Assembly (NCBI GenBank): GCA_910589055.1 | Contig: CAJURN010000015.1 | Coordinates: 15,369-79,368 of the forward strand | DNA: 64,000 bases | Direction: 5' to 3' | DNA from: an uncultured Muribaculaceae bacterium | GTDB taxonomy: Bacteria; Bacteroidota; Bacteroidia; Bacteroidales; Muribaculaceae | In this document: piece by piece, positions 43,466 to 51,720 of the stretch | Position numbering within the stretch: position 1 is the first letter of the stretch | Layout of the letters: every line of letters starts with the position of its first letter | The notes under the pieces: model-generated | Told to the model about the DNA's origin: nothing | What the model saw: only the letters and a program-made list of their open reading frames with translations | The model's database searches: none | Translations under genes and position numbers: made by a program

Positions 43466-44692
43466 ATGAATATTGTTGACAGATTTTTACAATACGTAAA
43501 GTTCGACACCCAGAGCGACGAACTTACAAATATGACCCCGTCCACACCCGGACAGATGATTTTTGCAGAGCATCTTGAAAAGGAACTCCGCGACCTCGGT
43601 CTTGAGGAAATCACGCTTGATGAGAACGGCTACCTCATGGCAACACTTCCTTCCAACATTTCCGGAAAGGATGTCCCTACCGTGGGATTCATCGCACACC
43701 TTGACACATCGCCCGACATGTCGGGACGTCATGTCAGCCCCCGCATAGTGCAGAACTATGACGGAGGTGACATCGTGCTCAACAGCGCCCAGGGCATCGT
43801 GCTTTCGCCGTCTGAGTTTCCCGAGTTGCTGAATTACCTCGGTCAGGATCTGATTGTGACCGACGGTACAACTCTTCTCGGAGCTGACGACAAGGCCGGT
43901 GTGGCCGAAATCATCGCGGCGGTTGACTATCTCAAGCAGCATCCTGAAATCAAACACGGCAAAATCCGTGTGGCTTTCAATCCTGATGAGGAAATCGGTC
44001 AGGGCGCGCATAAATTTGATGTGCAGCGCTTCGGAGCCGACTGGGCTTACACGATGGATGGCGGTGAAGTTGGCGAGCTTGAGTTTGAAAACTTCAATGC
44101 AGCCGTTGCCAAGGTTACGTTCAAAGGCCGTAACGTGCATCCCGGCTATGCCAAGCACAAGATGATTAACTCAATGCGCATAGCCAACCAGTTTGTCATC
44201 ATGCTTCCCCGTTGGGAAACTCCCGAACACACCGAGGACTACGAAGGCTTCTATCACCTTGTGTCGATGGAAGGCACTGTTGAGCAGACTGTGCTCACTT
44301 ATATCATCCGCGACCACGACCGCGACCGTTTCGAGCGCCGCAAGAAAGAGCTCGAACACCTCGCACGCAAAATCAATAATGAATTCCCCAATTGCTGTAC
44401 TATCGAAATCAAGGATCAGTACTACAACATGCGCGAGAAAATCGAGCCGGTGATGCACATTATCGAGATTGCCGAAGAGGCTATGCGCCGCATGGATGTC
44501 ACTCCCAAGGTGCAGCCTATCCGTGGCGGAACCGACGGCGCGCAGTTGTCGTTCAAGGGTCTTCCCTGTCCCAATATTTTTGCAGGCGGCCTTAACTTCC
44601 ACGGACGTTATGAGTTCGTGCCTATTCCTTCCATGGAAAAAGCCGCCGGAACCATTGTGGAAATTGCAAAACTTGTTGCGGAACGTAGCTGA
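43466..44692 (+). CDS. pepT: Peptidase T (tripeptide aminopeptidase)
   Basis: Cytosolic M20-family zinc peptidase of 408 residues releasing N-terminal residues from tripeptides. Zinc and catalytic motifs: VGFIAHLDTSPDMSG (His and catalytic Asp), TLLGADDKAGVAEI (bridging Asp), NPDEEIGQGAH (Glu-Glu), TMDGGEVGEL and the C-terminal HGRYEFVP. The ATG at 43466 is preferred over upstream in-frame starts because MNIVDRFLQYVKFDTQS matches family starts. Its TGA overlaps the miaA ATG by one base. Confidence 0.96.
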   Translation: MNIVDRFLQYVKFDTQSDELTNMTPSTPGQMIFAEHLEKELRDLGLEEITLDENGYLMATLPSNISGKDVPTVGFIAHLDTSPDMSGRHVSPRIVQNYDGGDIVLNSAQGIVLSPSEFPELLNYLGQDLIVTDGTTLLGADDKAGVAEIIAAVDYLKQHPEIKHGKIRVAFNPDEEIGQGAHKFDVQRFGADWAYTMDGGEVGELEFENFNAAVAKVTFKGRNVHPGYAKHKMINSMRIANQFVIMLPRWETPEHTEDYEGFYHLVSMEGTVEQTVLTYIIRDHDRDRFERRKKELEHLARKINNEFPNCCTIEIKDQYYNMREKIEPVMHIIEIAEEAMRRMDVTPKVQPIRGGTDGAQLSFKGLPCPNIFAGGLNFHGRYEFVPIPSMEKAAGTIVEIAKLVAERS

Positions 44693-45591
44693 TGGCTGCT
44701 TCCGACAAACCGACACTCATCGTAATAACCGGTCCGACGGCATCGGGAAAGACTTCCCTTGCCATCGCGACCGCTGAAAAATACGGTTGCGACATTATCT
44801 CGGCTGATTCACGGCAGATATATCGCGACATCCCCATAGGCACTGCCGCTCCCACACCCGAGGAGCGGCAGCACGTTTATCACCACTTTGTGGGCATACT
44901 TGACCTGGAGGAATATTACAGCGCCGCGCGCTTCGAGGAAGATGTCATGGCCTTGTTGCCGCGTATGTGGGAGAAATCGCCGGTGGCCGTGATGTGCGGC
45001 GGCTCGATGATGTATGTCGATGCGGTGGTAAACGGTATTGACGAAATGCCCACTGTCACGGAGTCGATGCGGGCCTACGTACTCGATTTATATAACACGC
45101 ACGGACTTGAGGCAATCAGGGCACAGCTTGAGATATGTGACCCGGTGTATTATGAGCAGGTGGATAAGGATAATCCCCGGCGACTTATCCATGCGCTTGA
45201 GATTTCGCTTCAGACGGGACGCCCTTACTCATCGTTCCGCTCGGGAATGAAACGTGAGCGCCCGTTTAACGTTGTGAAGTATGCGATTGACCGTCCGAGG
45301 GAGGAATTGTTTGCGAGAATAAACATGCGCGTGGATGCCATGATGGAGGCAGGGCTGCTTGAAGAAGCCCGTGCAGCGCTTGCCAGGGGACCTCTTAACT
45401 CGCTGAATACGGTAGGTTATAAAGAACTTGGAATGTATTTCCGAGGGGAAATGGATTTGCCAACTGCTGTCGCACGTATAGGCAAGAACACCCGTGTGTA
45501 TGCTAAAAAGCAACTGACCTGGCTTAAAAAGGATGATTCGGTGATATGGTTGCCGCCGACAGCCGGTCCGGAAATGATAGATGTGTCATGA
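44692..45591 (+). CDS. miaA: tRNA dimethylallyltransferase
   Basis: Transfers a dimethylallyl group to A37 of UNN-reading tRNAs. 299 residues. P-loop GPTASGKT at 14-21, the DSRQIYRDIPIGTAAPT motif with catalytic Asp, GGSMMYVDAVVNG, and the RLIHALEISLQTGRPYS segment are typical. Translationally coupled to pepT (shared base). Its last six bases overlap the convergent YigZ-family gene. Confidence 0.96.
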   Translation: MAASDKPTLIVITGPTASGKTSLAIATAEKYGCDIISADSRQIYRDIPIGTAAPTPEERQHVYHHFVGILDLEEYYSAARFEEDVMALLPRMWEKSPVAVMCGGSMMYVDAVVNGIDEMPTVTESMRAYVLDLYNTHGLEAIRAQLEICDPVYYEQVDKDNPRRLIHALEISLQTGRPYSSFRSGMKRERPFNVVKYAIDRPREELFARINMRVDAMMEAGLLEEARAALARGPLNSLNTVGYKELGMYFRGEMDLPTAVARIGKNTRVYAKKQLTWLKKDDSVIWLPPTAGPEMIDVS

Positions 45592-46176
45592 AAGCGTTAC
45601 GCCGTCAATATCGGTCAGGCGCGATGTAAGAGCTTCGAGCTCGTCGGCACGGACACGCAAGGTCATTTCACATGAATTGTCGAAAATCTGGCTTATAATT
45701 TCTATATCCGATCCTTTCGTAAGTCGCATGACATCGTTCATGGCGAGATAGGGAAACGAAAATGTCACATCGCTCATATCGTGTCTTTCAATGAGTGTGG
45801 CTGCCGACAGCGCTTCCCGCGCCGCCTCGCGGTAGGCCACGATAAGCCCCGATGTACCGAGCTTGATGCCGCCGAAATATCGAACGACGATGACACACAC
45901 ATTTGTCAGCCCGAATGAATTAATCTGGCCGAGAATAGGCTTTCCGGCGGTTCCGGACGGTTCGCCGTTGTCGCTTGAGAGAAATTCGGTTCTCGCCGAG
46001 CCAATCATATAAGCCCAGCATACATGCCGGGCATCAAAGTATTTCTTCTGATATTCGCTTATGCGCTCCTTCGCTTCCGCAGCGCTTTCCACGGGAAAGG
46101 CGAAAGCGAGGAATTTACTCATCTTTTCCTTATACAGTCCTTCGCTTGCGGACTGGATGGTAGTGAATTTTGCCAA
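45586..46176 (-). CDS. YigZ/IMPACT-family protein
   Basis: A 196-residue cytosolic protein of the UPF0029/IMPACT family (YigZ in E. coli, YvyE in Bacillus). The N-terminal domain has the family signature around KKYFDARHVCWAYMIG, DNGEPSGTAGKPIL and VVRYFGGIKLGTSGL; a C-terminal DUF1949-like ferredoxin fold follows. Biochemical function is not settled; eukaryotic IMPACT regulates the kinase Gcn2. Convergent with miaA (six-base overlap) and downstream of the cydAB terminator. Confidence 0.92.
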   Translation of the reverse strand: MAKFTTIQSASEGLYKEKMSKFLAFAFPVESAAEAKERISEYQKKYFDARHVCWAYMIGSARTEFLSSDNGEPSGTAGKPILGQINSFGLTNVCVIVVRYFGGIKLGTSGLIVAYREAAREALSAATLIERHDMSDVTFSFPYLAMNDVMRLTKGSDIEIISQIFDNSCEMTLRVRADELEALTSRLTDIDGVTLS

Positions 46177-46199
46177 TTTATAAGAATAAGTACGGTTAA

Positions 46200-46245
46200 A
46201 ATCGCGGACGGTGCGGACACATTAAGCCGCACCGTCCGTGATAGG
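46200..46245 (-). terminator. Terminator of the cyd operon
   Basis: On the minus strand CGGACGGTGCGG pairs with CCGCACCGTCCG around a ten-base loop, followed by CGATTTTAA; directly after the cydB stop. Confidence 0.75.
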
Positions 46246-46250
46246 ATAAA

Positions 46251-47390
46251 TTAATAAGAATGTGATTCTTTTTCGAGGTCGCTTCCCGAAATGGGACGCT
46301 GGTTCATCTTGTACCATACGTATGCGATGTATGCAAGTACGAAGGGCACGCTGATGGATACGATGCTCATCACTTTAAGGGTGAACAGCGATGACGAGCT
46401 GTTTGCCAGGCAAAGCGACGACTGCGGATCGGTGATGGAAGGCAGGTAGGCTGTCGAGTTATATCCTGCGAGGCAGAAGAGTACGATAACAGCGAGTACC
46501 GTTCCGATTCCGCTCCACCATATTCCGGCACGCGAGGTCGAAGAGAAGGCTGTGAGTCCGATTCCGTAAAGTACGGCAACCACACCGATGAGCAGTACGA
46601 TGATGAGCCACCACATTTCAAGCAGATTATTGAAGTAGATGTATTCCACGCCGACAAATGTGCCGTTTTCATATCTGAGGCCGTCCGAAGTCAGGAGTAC
46701 TCCGAGGAAGGCAACGAAGAGTACGGCGAAGATAATACCGTTGACGAGCGTCGATCGGCGCATCTTTTTGGTGAGGGCTTCATCGCCCGAGATATTGTTG
46801 ATGAAATACATCGCTGCAAGTGTGCGGGCCAGGAAGAATACGGCTACGCCGAGCAGAAGGTTTTTCCAGCAGGCAATGGCCTCGAGACCGTGTGAAGGCG
46901 CCCATTGGGAAATCACCGGAGCACCGGCATTGAGAATATTTGTCTTGGTGACGGTGAACTCTCCGCCGAAGAAGAAAGTTCCCACTGCAACACCTAAAAG
47001 CACGCAGCCGAAGAGTCCGTTGAACATCAGGAAAGCGTCGTAGGTGCGTGTGCCGTAGAGATTGCCGCGTTTGCGACGGAACTCATAGCTCACGGCCTGA
47101 AGCACGAAACTGAGCAGGATGAGCATCCACAGCCAGTATGCGCCACCGAAACTTGTGGAGTAGAACAGGGGGAAGGATGCGAAGAAAGCTCCGCCGAACA
47201 CAACCAAGGTTGTGAATGTAAGCTCCCATTTGCGTCCGAGCGAATTAACCATAAGCTGGCGTGTGGGCTCGGAAACGTTGCAGTAGAGCATGGACTGTCC
47301 GCCCTGGACAAAGAGCATGAACACTAAGGCCGCACCAAGCACGGCGATTAACAGCCACCAATAGGCCTGAAGTAATTCTAATTCTGTCAT
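46251..47390 (-). CDS. cydB: Cytochrome bd oxidase subunit II
   Basis: Membrane subunit of 379 residues with about eight or nine helices, partner of CydA in quinol oxidation with oxygen reduction. Family features: AYWWLLIAVLGAALVFMLFVQGGQSM at the start (seen as WWLLIAVLGAALVFML and FVQGGQSM) and a second helix set with GGAYWLWMLILLSFVLQAVS. Eleven bases after cydA, last gene of the operon. Confidence 0.95.
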   Translation of the reverse strand: MTELELLQAYWWLLIAVLGAALVFMLFVQGGQSMLYCNVSEPTRQLMVNSLGRKWELTFTTLVVFGGAFFASFPLFYSTSFGGAYWLWMLILLSFVLQAVSYEFRRKRGNLYGTRTYDAFLMFNGLFGCVLLGVAVGTFFFGGEFTVTKTNILNAGAPVISQWAPSHGLEAIACWKNLLLGVAVFFLARTLAAMYFINNISGDEALTKKMRRSTLVNGIIFAVLFVAFLGVLLTSDGLRYENGTFVGVEYIYFNNLLEMWWLIIVLLIGVVAVLYGIGLTAFSSTSRAGIWWSGIGTVLAVIVLFCLAGYNSTAYLPSITDPQSSLCLANSSSSLFTLKVMSIVSISVPFVLAYIAYVWYKMNQRPISGSDLEKESHSY

Positions 47391-47401
47391 GGCTTGGAGT
47401 A

Positions 47402-48970
47402 TTAGTGTTTGGATGTTTCAATATCTGTTTTGGATGTGCGTCCGATGTAGCGGAGCATGATGCTGATCTCGGCCACGAGCAGCAGAGTGAAGATGGTGGC
47501 GAAAAGCCAGAATGTCAACTGCACTGACGAGGCGGGAATGTCGGATATGGCTGCCGTGGTGGGCATGAGATCCTGGATAACCCAGGGCTGACGGCCAACT
47601 TCGGCTACAATCCATCCGGCCTGACTGCATACCCATACTACGGGAATTGATATGATGCCGACCCAGTGGAGCCAGGATTTTTCAAGGAATTTAATCTTGC
47701 GGTAGCTTACGAAGAGTATTACAACGAAAAGCAGGAGCAGATAGCCTCCGGCCATTACCATGACGCGGAACGAGTAGAAGGTGAGTGCGACAGGAGGTAC
47801 TGCCTGGGATGCGTCTTTGAAGTAACCGTAGCCGAAGTTTGCGAAATTCTCTTTGAGGATGGTCTGAGCTTCGTTCATGGCAGTTTCATCACCGGCCTTG
47901 CGAGCAGTGTCGAAAGCGAGCAGTGCTTCCTGAGCTTTCTTGCCGGAAGCGATTTTCTCGGCGTAGGACATGGTGCGCACGGTGTCGCCTTTGGCATCAA
48001 TGCTCACACCGTTGATAAGATCCTCGATACCGGGAACGAATGTGTCGGTACGGCCGTCGATGAGGATTGAAAGACCGTAGGGAATGTCAATGCTGAAAGC
48101 AAGGGCGTCCTGCTTGTCGCCAAGTTCCTTTGAATGGTTGAGAACACCCACTCCAACGAGGTCCTGGCCTACGGAGCCGTTGTAAAGGCCTTCCATGGCT
48201 GCAAGTTTCATAGGCTGCACGCGGGCTACTTCCTGAGCCGAGCCGTGTCCGGTGGCAAGTGTGAGCACTATGCCAGCGAAACCGATCCATGCTCCGACAA
48301 GCATCGAGCTTTTGGCTGCCTCGACATTGCTTTTGCGCCACAGAAGCCAACTGCTGACACCGATAACAAACACACCGGCAAGACACCAGCCGCTGAATAC
48401 GGCGTGGAAAAACTTGTTCATGGCAACGCTGTTGAAGGCCACTTCCCAGAAATTATCCATCACGTTACGCATCTGTACGGCGTCGAACTCCATGCCCACG
48501 GGATTCTGCATCCATGCGTTGGCAACGAGAATCCACAGCGCCGACAGCGATACGCCAAGGGCTGTGAGCCATGTGGCTGCAAGGTGGAAGCGTTTGCTCA
48601 CACGGTTCCATCCGAAGAACATCACCGCCACGAACGTGGCTTCCATGAAGAAGGCGAAAAGTCCTTCGATGGCAAGCGGTGCGCCGAAGATGTCGCCTAC
48701 GAACCAACTGTAATTCGACCAGTTCGTACCGAATTCGAATTCCAGAATAATACCGGTGGCGACGCCGCAGGCAAAGTTAATACCGAAAAGCGTCATCCAG
48801 AACTTGGTGATGCTTTTCCATCGCTCCTGTCCGGTGCGGACATAGAGCGTCTCCATGACTGCGACAATCACCGACAATCCTATTGTCAGCGGTACGAAGA
48901 GCCAATGGTACATGGCTGTGAGAGCAAATTGTGCCCTCGACCAGTCAACGAGTCCTAAAAGGTCATTCAT
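47402..48970 (-). CDS. cydA: Cytochrome bd oxidase subunit I
   Basis: Haem-bearing subunit (522 residues) of the high-affinity quinol oxidase. The haem b595 ligand lies in ALTAMYHWLFVPLTIG (His22); FGINFACGVATGIILEFEFGTNW and GWIVAEVGRQPWVI are family signatures. The periplasmic Q-loop between helices VI and VII is short (about 100 residues), the form without the long insert of enterobacteria. In gut anaerobes of this group cyt bd permits use of nanomolar oxygen. Twenty-six bases after the DUF4492 gene. Confidence 0.96.
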   Translation of the reverse strand: MNDLLGLVDWSRAQFALTAMYHWLFVPLTIGLSVIVAVMETLYVRTGQERWKSITKFWMTLFGINFACGVATGIILEFEFGTNWSNYSWFVGDIFGAPLAIEGLFAFFMEATFVAVMFFGWNRVSKRFHLAATWLTALGVSLSALWILVANAWMQNPVGMEFDAVQMRNVMDNFWEVAFNSVAMNKFFHAVFSGWCLAGVFVIGVSSWLLWRKSNVEAAKSSMLVGAWIGFAGIVLTLATGHGSAQEVARVQPMKLAAMEGLYNGSVGQDLVGVGVLNHSKELGDKQDALAFSIDIPYGLSILIDGRTDTFVPGIEDLINGVSIDAKGDTVRTMSYAEKIASGKKAQEALLAFDTARKAGDETAMNEAQTILKENFANFGYGYFKDASQAVPPVALTFYSFRVMVMAGGYLLLLFVVILFVSYRKIKFLEKSWLHWVGIISIPVVWVCSQAGWIVAEVGRQPWVIQDLMPTTAAISDIPASSVQLTFWLFATIFTLLLVAEISIMLRYIGRTSKTDIETSKH

Positions 48971-48996
48971 TGTTGGATATGTTTAATGGATTAGTA

Positions 48997-49227
48997 TTAT
49001 CGTGGGCTTGCATCCTTTGGTGCACAGAGAGCCTCGCGGACGGCATCGGCCCGGCTGTCATCGTCAGGATAGTTGGTGGAGAGAATATCGGGAAAGAAGA
49101 AGAGTTTCATCACCGCGAATATAAGGAACAGCTTTATCAGAATCATTATCCACAGACTCCGGCCCACTGTCATGTTCCGGAATCCGTCGACGTACATTCT
49201 CCATATATTTGTAAGGGCTGCTTTCAT
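48997..49227 (-). CDS. DUF4492 small membrane protein of the cyd operon
   Basis: A 76-residue protein with one membrane helix (SLWIMILIKLFLIFAVMKLFFF) and charged ends. DUF4492 proteins are found next to cydAB in Bacteroidetes and Epsilonproteobacteria, as I recall, and may be accessory subunits comparable to CydX, though CydX is shorter and unrelated in sequence; that role is inference. It lies 11 bases after the universal stress gene and 26 before cydA. Confidence 0.85.
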   Translation of the reverse strand: MKAALTNIWRMYVDGFRNMTVGRSLWIMILIKLFLIFAVMKLFFFPDILSTNYPDDDSRADAVREALCAPKDASPR

Positions 49228-49238
49228 GGCGTTACTTC

Positions 49239-50354
49239 CTATACGGGTATTACAAGCATCGGAATGTCGGTGCGGAATAGAATCTTATGGGCAAGGCCGG
49301 GATTGAAAAGGCGGCTGAAAGCGTTGCGGCGACGGTTAGGCACCACAATCATGTCGAAACTGTACTTGCTCTGAAGACGGGAGAACTCGTCGGCATCGAC
49401 ATTGCGGCTCAAAGGCACACTCTCGAAATGATAGTTCTTGAAATTGGTACGGCAGTATTCGCTCAAGCGGGTGAGCGCTTTTCCGGACGATGCGTCGGAA
49501 AAACTTTTGCGTTTCGGAGCATGTACGATAGTCACATTGCATCCGCTGTCGCCGAAAGTCCGGTAGAGAACATCCATGGCAAGGATGTCGTTCTGGTCGA
49601 GATTGCTGAAAAAAAGGACGTTGGCCGGGGCAAGAGAAGTCTCGACCGAGGTTGGCTCGGGAACGGTGAGAACCGTGAAACGGCCTTCGTCGAGAACTTC
49701 GGCCGTAACGCTTCCAATCAGCTCCTTATCTTTCTTGTCGGTGCCGCGTGTGCCCATTACGATGAGGTAGGGCGGCTCGATTCTCGCAAACTCCACGATG
49801 GCATCCTCCGGCACTCCCTCGACTACCGAGCGGGTAAATTTCACGCTCGGAAAGGCTCCGGATTTTATGGCGTTGCGTATCCGTTCGGCAAAGTTGTCCA
49901 TCAGCATTTCCGCATTGCGGATCATCTGCTGGCGCGCGCCGGTCTCTCCGATTTCATAAGTCAGCGAATCGGTGAATTGAACATTTCCGGCTATATAAGG
50001 GTCGATGTAGCTGTAAAGCAAATGGATTGAGGCATGCAGGCGGTGGGCAAGGTTGAAGGCCACCACGCAAGCCTTATAGGAGTTTTCACTGAAATCGACC
50101 GGGACAAGAATCACATGCGAGCGCGCGCCTTTGTTGTTTGACGCATCGACCGTGTACAACTCGGAATTTTCAATAATCCGTAGTGCGAGCGGAAGGTCAC
50201 ACTCGTTAATCCTTACCCGCACGCCTGCTGTGAAATCCGGCTTTTCAAGGTTCACATTATTAAGCACTACGGAAATGCCTTCCTGCTCGAGCTGAGTCCT
50301 GAGAGCCAAAGCCCGCTGATAGGTATGGATGGCAACTGTTATCAGACGCGACAT
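49239..50354 (-). CDS. Tandem universal stress protein with N-terminal DUF2007-like domain
   Basis: A 371-residue cytosolic protein with three parts. Residues 1-65 resemble the DUF2007 signal-transducing domain (TYQRALALRTQLEQEGISV ... VRVRINECDLPLALRII). Residues about 80-225 are a USP domain with the ATP-binding pattern GTRG ... IGSVTAEVL. Residues about 235-371 are a second, degenerate USP domain (FDMIVVPNRRRNAFSRL) that lacks the G-2X-G motif. First gene of the operon with DUF4492 and cydAB, suggesting a link to respiration or oxygen stress. No clear promoter box was found upstream. Confidence 0.85.
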   Translation of the reverse strand: MSRLITVAIHTYQRALALRTQLEQEGISVVLNNVNLEKPDFTAGVRVRINECDLPLALRIIENSELYTVDASNNKGARSHVILVPVDFSENSYKACVVAFNLAHRLHASIHLLYSYIDPYIAGNVQFTDSLTYEIGETGARQQMIRNAEMLMDNFAERIRNAIKSGAFPSVKFTRSVVEGVPEDAIVEFARIEPPYLIVMGTRGTDKKDKELIGSVTAEVLDEGRFTVLTVPEPTSVETSLAPANVLFFSNLDQNDILAMDVLYRTFGDSGCNVTIVHAPKRKSFSDASSGKALTRLSEYCRTNFKNYHFESVPLSRNVDADEFSRLQSKYSFDMIVVPNRRRNAFSRLFNPGLAHKILFRTDIPMLVIPV

Positions 50355-50431
50355 ATCGTAAGAAATCTGAGGGATGAAAATTTCTCAATCAACCGCGGGG
50401 TAGTGCGCATAAGCACTCCGCAGCTATATAT

Positions 50432-50490
50432 ATTAAAATCTCCCGCGAGAGCCCGACCGTGATGAACGAGACCTGCGCGGGAGTTTTATT
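50432..50490. terminator. Bidirectional terminator between the HTH gene and the usp-cyd operon
   Basis: CTCCCGCG (50440-50447) pairs with CGCGGGAG (50476-50483); the plus side continues TTTTATT and the minus side ATTTTAATA. It serves the HTH gene on minus. A second small hairpin, AAAACGCA-GCG-TGCGTTTT, abuts that gene's stop. Confidence 0.6.
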
Positions 50491-50522
50491 CGATTGAAGG
50501 GTAATAAAACGCAGCGTGCGTT

Positions 50523-50780
50523 TTACTCTTCCTCCTGGCTCTGGAGAATCTCCACGGCCATGTCGTAGATAGTGGAATCATCGAGAACTACGATGCCACC
50601 GTCGGGACCGGGTTCTATATGTACACCACAGTTCTTGCCGAAGTCATAGTTAGTGCCCCCGAAGTAGTTACGGACGGTTTGAACGGTGGTGTTGAGTCTG
50701 TCTGCAATCTTGTGCATGGAACCGTCGGGCAGTCTGTCTTTAAGACGACGAAGCTCGTTGAAAGTGATGGTCTTTGTCAT
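50523..50780 (-). CDS. Small HTH DNA-binding protein (Bacteroidetes-specific)
   Basis: An 85-residue protein. Residues about 6-45 fit a helix-turn-helix (FNELRRLKDRLPDGSMHKIA, RLNTTVQTVRNYFGG), resembling phage-type or MerR-like recognition helices; the second half has a conserved GVHIEPGPDGGIVVLDDSTI beta segment. Homologues of this size are common single genes in Bacteroidetes; none with known function comes to mind. Own promoter (CTTG-N20-TAACTTTA) and terminator, so it is an independent unit. Confidence 0.8.
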   Translation of the reverse strand: MTKTITFNELRRLKDRLPDGSMHKIADRLNTTVQTVRNYFGGTNYDFGKNCGVHIEPGPDGGIVVLDDSTIYDMAVEILQSQEEE

Positions 50781-50842
50781 GTCTTTATACGGTTTAGATG
50801 TTAGTGATTTCGGTTTGATTGTCTCGTTTTTTATTGTGGTTA

Positions 50843-50874
50843 TAAAGTTAGTCCCAATTTTTCAACCGACCAAG
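50843..50874 (-). promoter_or_regulatory. Promoter of the small HTH gene
   Basis: On the minus strand CTTG (50871-50874), 20-base spacer, TAACTTTA (50843-50850): one mismatch in each box against TTTG/TAnnTTTG. The leader would be about 60 bases. Confidence 0.5.
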
Positions 50875-50913
50875 TAAATATCGAAAAAAATGAATATGTT
50901 ATATAGCAGGTTT

Positions 50914-51693
50914 TTAGATTCGCTCCACGTCAGCTGCACGTAGCCAGGCTTTTGAGGTGTTGTTTATCTTCACATTGTACCACTTTCCGGACGTCGGGTC
51001 ATCAGGCGTGGCAACCGAATCCACAATCTCAACCTTGGTGCCTTCATGGATGGGAACAACCTTTTCGGTGGTGCCGCGGGTCGAGCGGGGTGTGGAGCTC
51101 AGGTGTGTTGTCGGCACGACTACAATCGCATGGTCGTGGCTCTGTGCCGATGCCACACTGCCGTGAGCGAGAGTAAGCGTGTATGCGAAAATAAAGAACA
51201 CTACGATGCCGCCGAAGAATCCTGTCTTGCGCAGGGCGATGCTGTTTGCGAATATGTACAACGCCACAGCGCCCAGAAAGACAATGAACAGTCCGAAAGC
51301 CACCCACGCCCAGGCGTCGGGCATGAGCTTGTTCATAAGGCTATGATGGATGTTTGAGAAGAATGAGCTGTCGTCTTCTGGACGGTCCTGGATGCGGCTG
51401 TTCACGAAGTCGAGGTTGGTGCGCGTGTCCTCGTCGGTGGGATTTAATTTCAAGGCGCGTTCGTAGTTCAGAATTGCCTGCCCGGGTTTGTCGAGACGGT
51501 AGTAGGCATTGCCGAGATTATAATATAATGTGGCCGAAGGTCCGTTTTCTTCAAGCGCCTGCGTGTACAGGTCGGCTGCCTGACGGTAGTCTTCCTTAGC
51601 ATAGGCCGAGTCGGCAAGCTGAGATAGCGGAGAAGCTGCAACGCCGCAGGACGATGCGAGAGCCACGATGATATATGTCAGAATCTTTTTCAT
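50914..51693 (-). CDS. batE: BatE (TPR and SH3-like membrane protein)
   Basis: Last gene of the aerotolerance operon; 259 residues. Signal peptide (about 1-20), TPR units at about 25-95 (ADLYTQALEENGPSATLYYN, LGNAYYRLDKPGQAILNYER), two membrane helices (WAWVAFGLFIVFLGAVALYI; GGIVVFFIFAYTLTLAHG) and a C-terminal SH3-like domain (HEGTKVEIVDSV ... GKWYNVKINNTSKAWL). In Bacteroides fragilis the Bat proteins help survival in oxygen. Twenty-seven bases after batD. Confidence 0.9.
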   Translation of the reverse strand: MKKILTYIIVALASSCGVAASPLSQLADSAYAKEDYRQAADLYTQALEENGPSATLYYNLGNAYYRLDKPGQAILNYERALKLNPTDEDTRTNLDFVNSRIQDRPEDDSSFFSNIHHSLMNKLMPDAWAWVAFGLFIVFLGAVALYIFANSIALRKTGFFGGIVVFFIFAYTLTLAHGSVASAQSHDHAIVVVPTTHLSSTPRSTRGTTEKVVPIHEGTKVEIVDSVATPDDPTSGKWYNVKINNTSKAWLRAADVERI

Positions 51694-51720
51694 TATTCCT
51701 GTTTTGAGTTCAGAGGGACA

